From contig NZ_CAKQFJ010000003.1 in NCBI RefSeq assembly GCF_934230905.1, forward strand, positions 1 to 64,000: 64,000 nt of DNA, read 5' to 3'. A program made the position numbers and the translations under genes. The notes under the pieces were generated by a model, which saw only the letters and a program-made list of their open reading frames with translations, made no database searches and had not been told where the DNA came from. Below, in pieces: positions 62,752-64,000 of this stretch (positions within the stretch are counted from its first letter, which is position 1; every line of letters starts with the position of its first letter). The stretch is from an uncultured Veillonella sp. Its GTDB lineage: Bacteria > Bacillota > Negativicutes > Veillonellales > Veillonellaceae.

Positions 62752-62777
62752 CCAACAGTATTTTTATGTGGTTTACA
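62746..62777 (-). promoter_or_regulatory. BirA (biotin repressor) operator
   Basis: The minus strand reads TGTAAACC, 16 bases, GGTTGACA: an inverted repeat close to the BirA consensus (TTGTTAACC-N15/16-GGTTAACAA). It overlaps the -35 of the only promoter seen for bioY, as expected for repression by biotinyl-AMP-bound BirA. The 315-base gap between bioY and the PepSY gene holds this and AT-rich sequence. Confidence 0.75.
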
Positions 62778-62973
62778 TTATGTAATGTAGCCTTAAAAAA
62801 AGGATATTCCCTATTTACGTCGAATATATTATGTATATTCCAAATTTTAAATAAATATTTCTATTAGTTCATTTTGTTTTCATTTTTTGGTATTAAATTA
62901 TACGTAAGTAGATTGAGCAAAATCTACTTGTGTGATTGCTATTAGGCAAAACCCTTTTATGGAGGTAATTAAC

Positions 62974-63567
62974 ATGAAAAAAGTAAATAATTTGTCTAAA
63001 GTATTATGTGCTCTTGGCGTAAGCACAGTACTAGTAGCAGGTGTAGCATCTGCAGCACCAGCTTACCCAACTACTAGTTCTTGGAATGGCGTTGGTAGTG
63101 TAGCATCTCCTATGCAAAGTAGCGAAATCGACTACGTAGGTGCTGTTACTACATTACATCGCTACTATCCAGATGCAATGGTTACTTCTATTTCCTATGA
63201 TGCAAAACATCATCCAACTTACGAAGTAGAAGCATATACTAAGACACAAAAAGTAGAAATGAAAATTGATGAAGCAACAGGCCAAGTTGTTTCTAATCAA
63301 GCCAAATCCATCAGTGCGTGGAACAAATTAAAGAAATCTAACAGCTTTAATCCACAAAATACAATTACACCAGAAACTGCTGAAACAAAAGCTATCGAAC
63401 GCGTAGGCAGTGATTTCCAAACAATGGAATGGGAATTGAAAATGGAAGGCAACAAAGTAGTTTACAGCTTAGATATGACTAACGGTGGCGACAAAAAAGC
63501 TGACGTTAAGATCGATGCTGTTTCCGGCAAAGTTCTTAGTGCTAAAGTAAAAACAACAAAATACTAA
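62974..63567 (+). CDS. Secreted PepSY-domain protein
   Basis: This 197-residue protein starts at the ATG at 62974 (GGAGGT upstream); the frame open to 62932 is rejected. A signal peptide (LCALGVSTVLVAGVASAAPA) is followed by two PepSY-like repeats: residues 60-115, ending in EMKIDEATGQVVSNQ, and residues 135-197, ending in DVKIDAVSGKVLSAK. PepSY domains often inhibit or regulate proteases outside the membrane, but the target is unknown. It is monocistronic with a long 3' region and a strong terminator. Confidence 0.8.
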   Translation: MKKVNNLSKVLCALGVSTVLVAGVASAAPAYPTTSSWNGVGSVASPMQSSEIDYVGAVTTLHRYYPDAMVTSISYDAKHHPTYEVEAYTKTQKVEMKIDEATGQVVSNQAKSISAWNKLKKSNSFNPQNTITPETAETKAIERVGSDFQTMEWELKMEGNKVVYSLDMTNGGDKKADVKIDAVSGKVLSAKVKTTKY

Positions 63568-63576
63568 GCACAAACT

Positions 63577-63614
63577 ATATATTATATAGATTACCTAACC
63601 GCTATATAATATAT
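63577..63614 (+). other. AT-only 13-base inverted repeat in the 3' region of the PepSY gene
   Basis: ATATATTATATAG and CTATATAATATAT flank 12 bases just after the PepSY stop, without a T tract. The following 90 bases are rich in CA dinucleotides. The 323-base gap to 63892 holds this hairpin, the PepSY terminator and a second terminator; no gene is seen. Confidence 0.5.
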
Positions 63615-63713
63615 CTCTCCAATTTCTTAACACACTCATAAAACTAAACACTCATAAAAACTATACACACATAAAACAAACCCTTTTAACACACACACAT
63701 ATACACATACTAA

Positions 63714-63746
63714 AAGGCCTTGAATGATCAAATTCAAGGCCTTTTT
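63714..63746 (+). terminator. Terminator of the PepSY gene
   Basis: AAGGCCTTGAAT and ATTCAAGGCCTT form a perfect 12-base stem with a 6-base loop and TTTTT after it, about 145 bases past the PepSY stop. Confidence 0.9.
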
Positions 63747-63775
63747 CTTATATCTACGAATAAAAAAAGATGACA

Positions 63776-63821
63776 AAAAGGCTGTACCAAATAGTATTAC
63801 TATATTCCGGTACAGCCTTTT
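63776..63821 (-). terminator. Terminator of the sulfhydrylase gene
   Basis: AAAAGGCTGTACC and GGTACAGCCTTTT form a perfect 13-base stem with a 20-base loop. On the minus strand it is followed by TTGTCATCTTTTTTT, about 70 bases after the stop of the next minus-strand gene. Confidence 0.8.
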
Positions 63822-63891
63822 ATACAGGTTTTTCTTTTTATGTTCTATAGATTTTTATGGAGTTATGCTTTAAGGAGTTTAGAAGTTAAGA

Positions 63892-64000
63892 TTAAGCTTT
63901 ATCCAATGCTTGGGAAAGGTCTTCAATAATATCATCAATATTTTCAAGACCAACAGATAAGCGAATCATGTCTGGAGTTACACCAGCAGATTTTTGTTGT
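63892..64000 (-). CDS. O-acetylhomoserine sulfhydrylase-like protein (C-terminal 36 codons)
   Basis: Only the C-terminus is in the window. It reads QQKSAGVTPDMIRLSVGLEN followed by IDDIIEDLSQAL and ends at TAA 63894-63892. This is the standard ending of Cys/Met metabolism PLP enzymes, and the wording S-A-G-V-x-P-D-M-I-R-L-S-V-G-L-E fits O-acetylhomoserine (MetY) or O-succinylhomoserine enzymes. It would use the sulfide made by the sulfate pathway. Exact subfamily cannot be fixed from 36 residues. Confidence 0.75.
   Translation of the reverse strand, partial: QQKSAGVTPDMIRLSVGLENIDDIIEDLSQALDKA

Noticed and set aside
63625..63712. CA-rich stretch as a microsatellite or CRISPR leader
   Set aside because: The repeats are irregular and short, with no spacer structure; it is just low-complexity 3' sequence.
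1..64000. tRNA, rRNA or CRISPR arrays
   Set aside because: Gene-free stretches were read on both strands and no cloverleaf, rRNA or regularly spaced repeat was seen; a dedicated search could still find something missed by eye.

Overview
The window is 64 kb of an AT-rich bacterial chromosome. The gene set suggests a diderm Firmicute of the Negativicutes, most likely Veillonella or a close relative. The reasons are Firmicute-type features (a glmS ribozyme, a cdaA-ybbR-glmM locus, strong AGGAGG ribosome sites, TPP riboswitches) next to a long-signal beta-helix surface protein typical of diderms. The genus call rests on family knowledge, not a database match. No rRNA, tRNA, CRISPR array, integrase or intact insertion sequence was seen.

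Region by region. 1-3.0 kb: thiamine salvage, with thiD-thiM on the minus strand and a cytX-type transporter on the plus strand, each behind its own TPP riboswitch and terminator. 3.1-13.4 kb: one long minus-strand sulfate assimilation operon. Its order is siroheme sulfite reductase, a 57-aa membrane protein, sulfate binding protein, CysT, CysW, CysA, AprA, AprB, CysD, CysN. It uses a flavin/Fe-S APS reductase of the dissimilatory type instead of CysH. 13.6-15.9 kb: molybdate transporter modABC. 16-24.4 kb: single transporters, an ArsR zinc-type sensor, a universal stress protein, an unknown secreted protein, a polar amino acid ABC transporter and trpS. 24.4-26.6 kb: glmS with its self-cleaving ribozyme leader. 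26.8-28.2 kb: an orphan beta-helix surface protein.

28.2-37.1 kb is the accessory island and the most unusual part. Six tightly packed minus-strand genes follow their own consensus promoter: a dynamin-like GTPase, a small membrane protein, a 1071-aa HerA/FtsK-type ATPase with a glycine-zipper membrane hairpin, an LHH (HNH/Endo VII) nuclease toxin, a SUKH (SMI1/KNR4) immunity protein, and a NERD nuclease-SF1 helicase. The island sits between glmM and glmS, which are often neighbours in Firmicutes. It looks like a toxin-delivery or defence system that I cannot match to a named one.

37.2-42.0 kb: cdaA-ybbR-FAD oxidoreductase-glmM (c-di-AMP and cell wall). 42.1-49.0 kb: a molybdenum hydroxylase (FAD, 2Fe-2S and Mo subunits) with YqeC, MocA, YqeB and two XdhC-like maturation proteins, the signature of a selenium-dependent molybdenum hydroxylase. 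The modABC genes would supply its metal. 49.1-58.5 kb: housekeeping and salvage genes (QueG-like protein, YfbR, DacF, MscS, CbiZ, asparaginase, nadE, pncB, pepD). 58.7-62.0 kb: a putative metal-handling operon with a His-rich COG0523 GTPase, a GTPase-permease fusion and a TIGR03943 protein. 62.1-64 kb: bioY behind a BirA operator, a PepSY protein, and the 3' end of an O-acetylhomoserine sulfhydrylase gene. Starts were moved inward wherever a clear ribosome binding site favoured an internal start codon.
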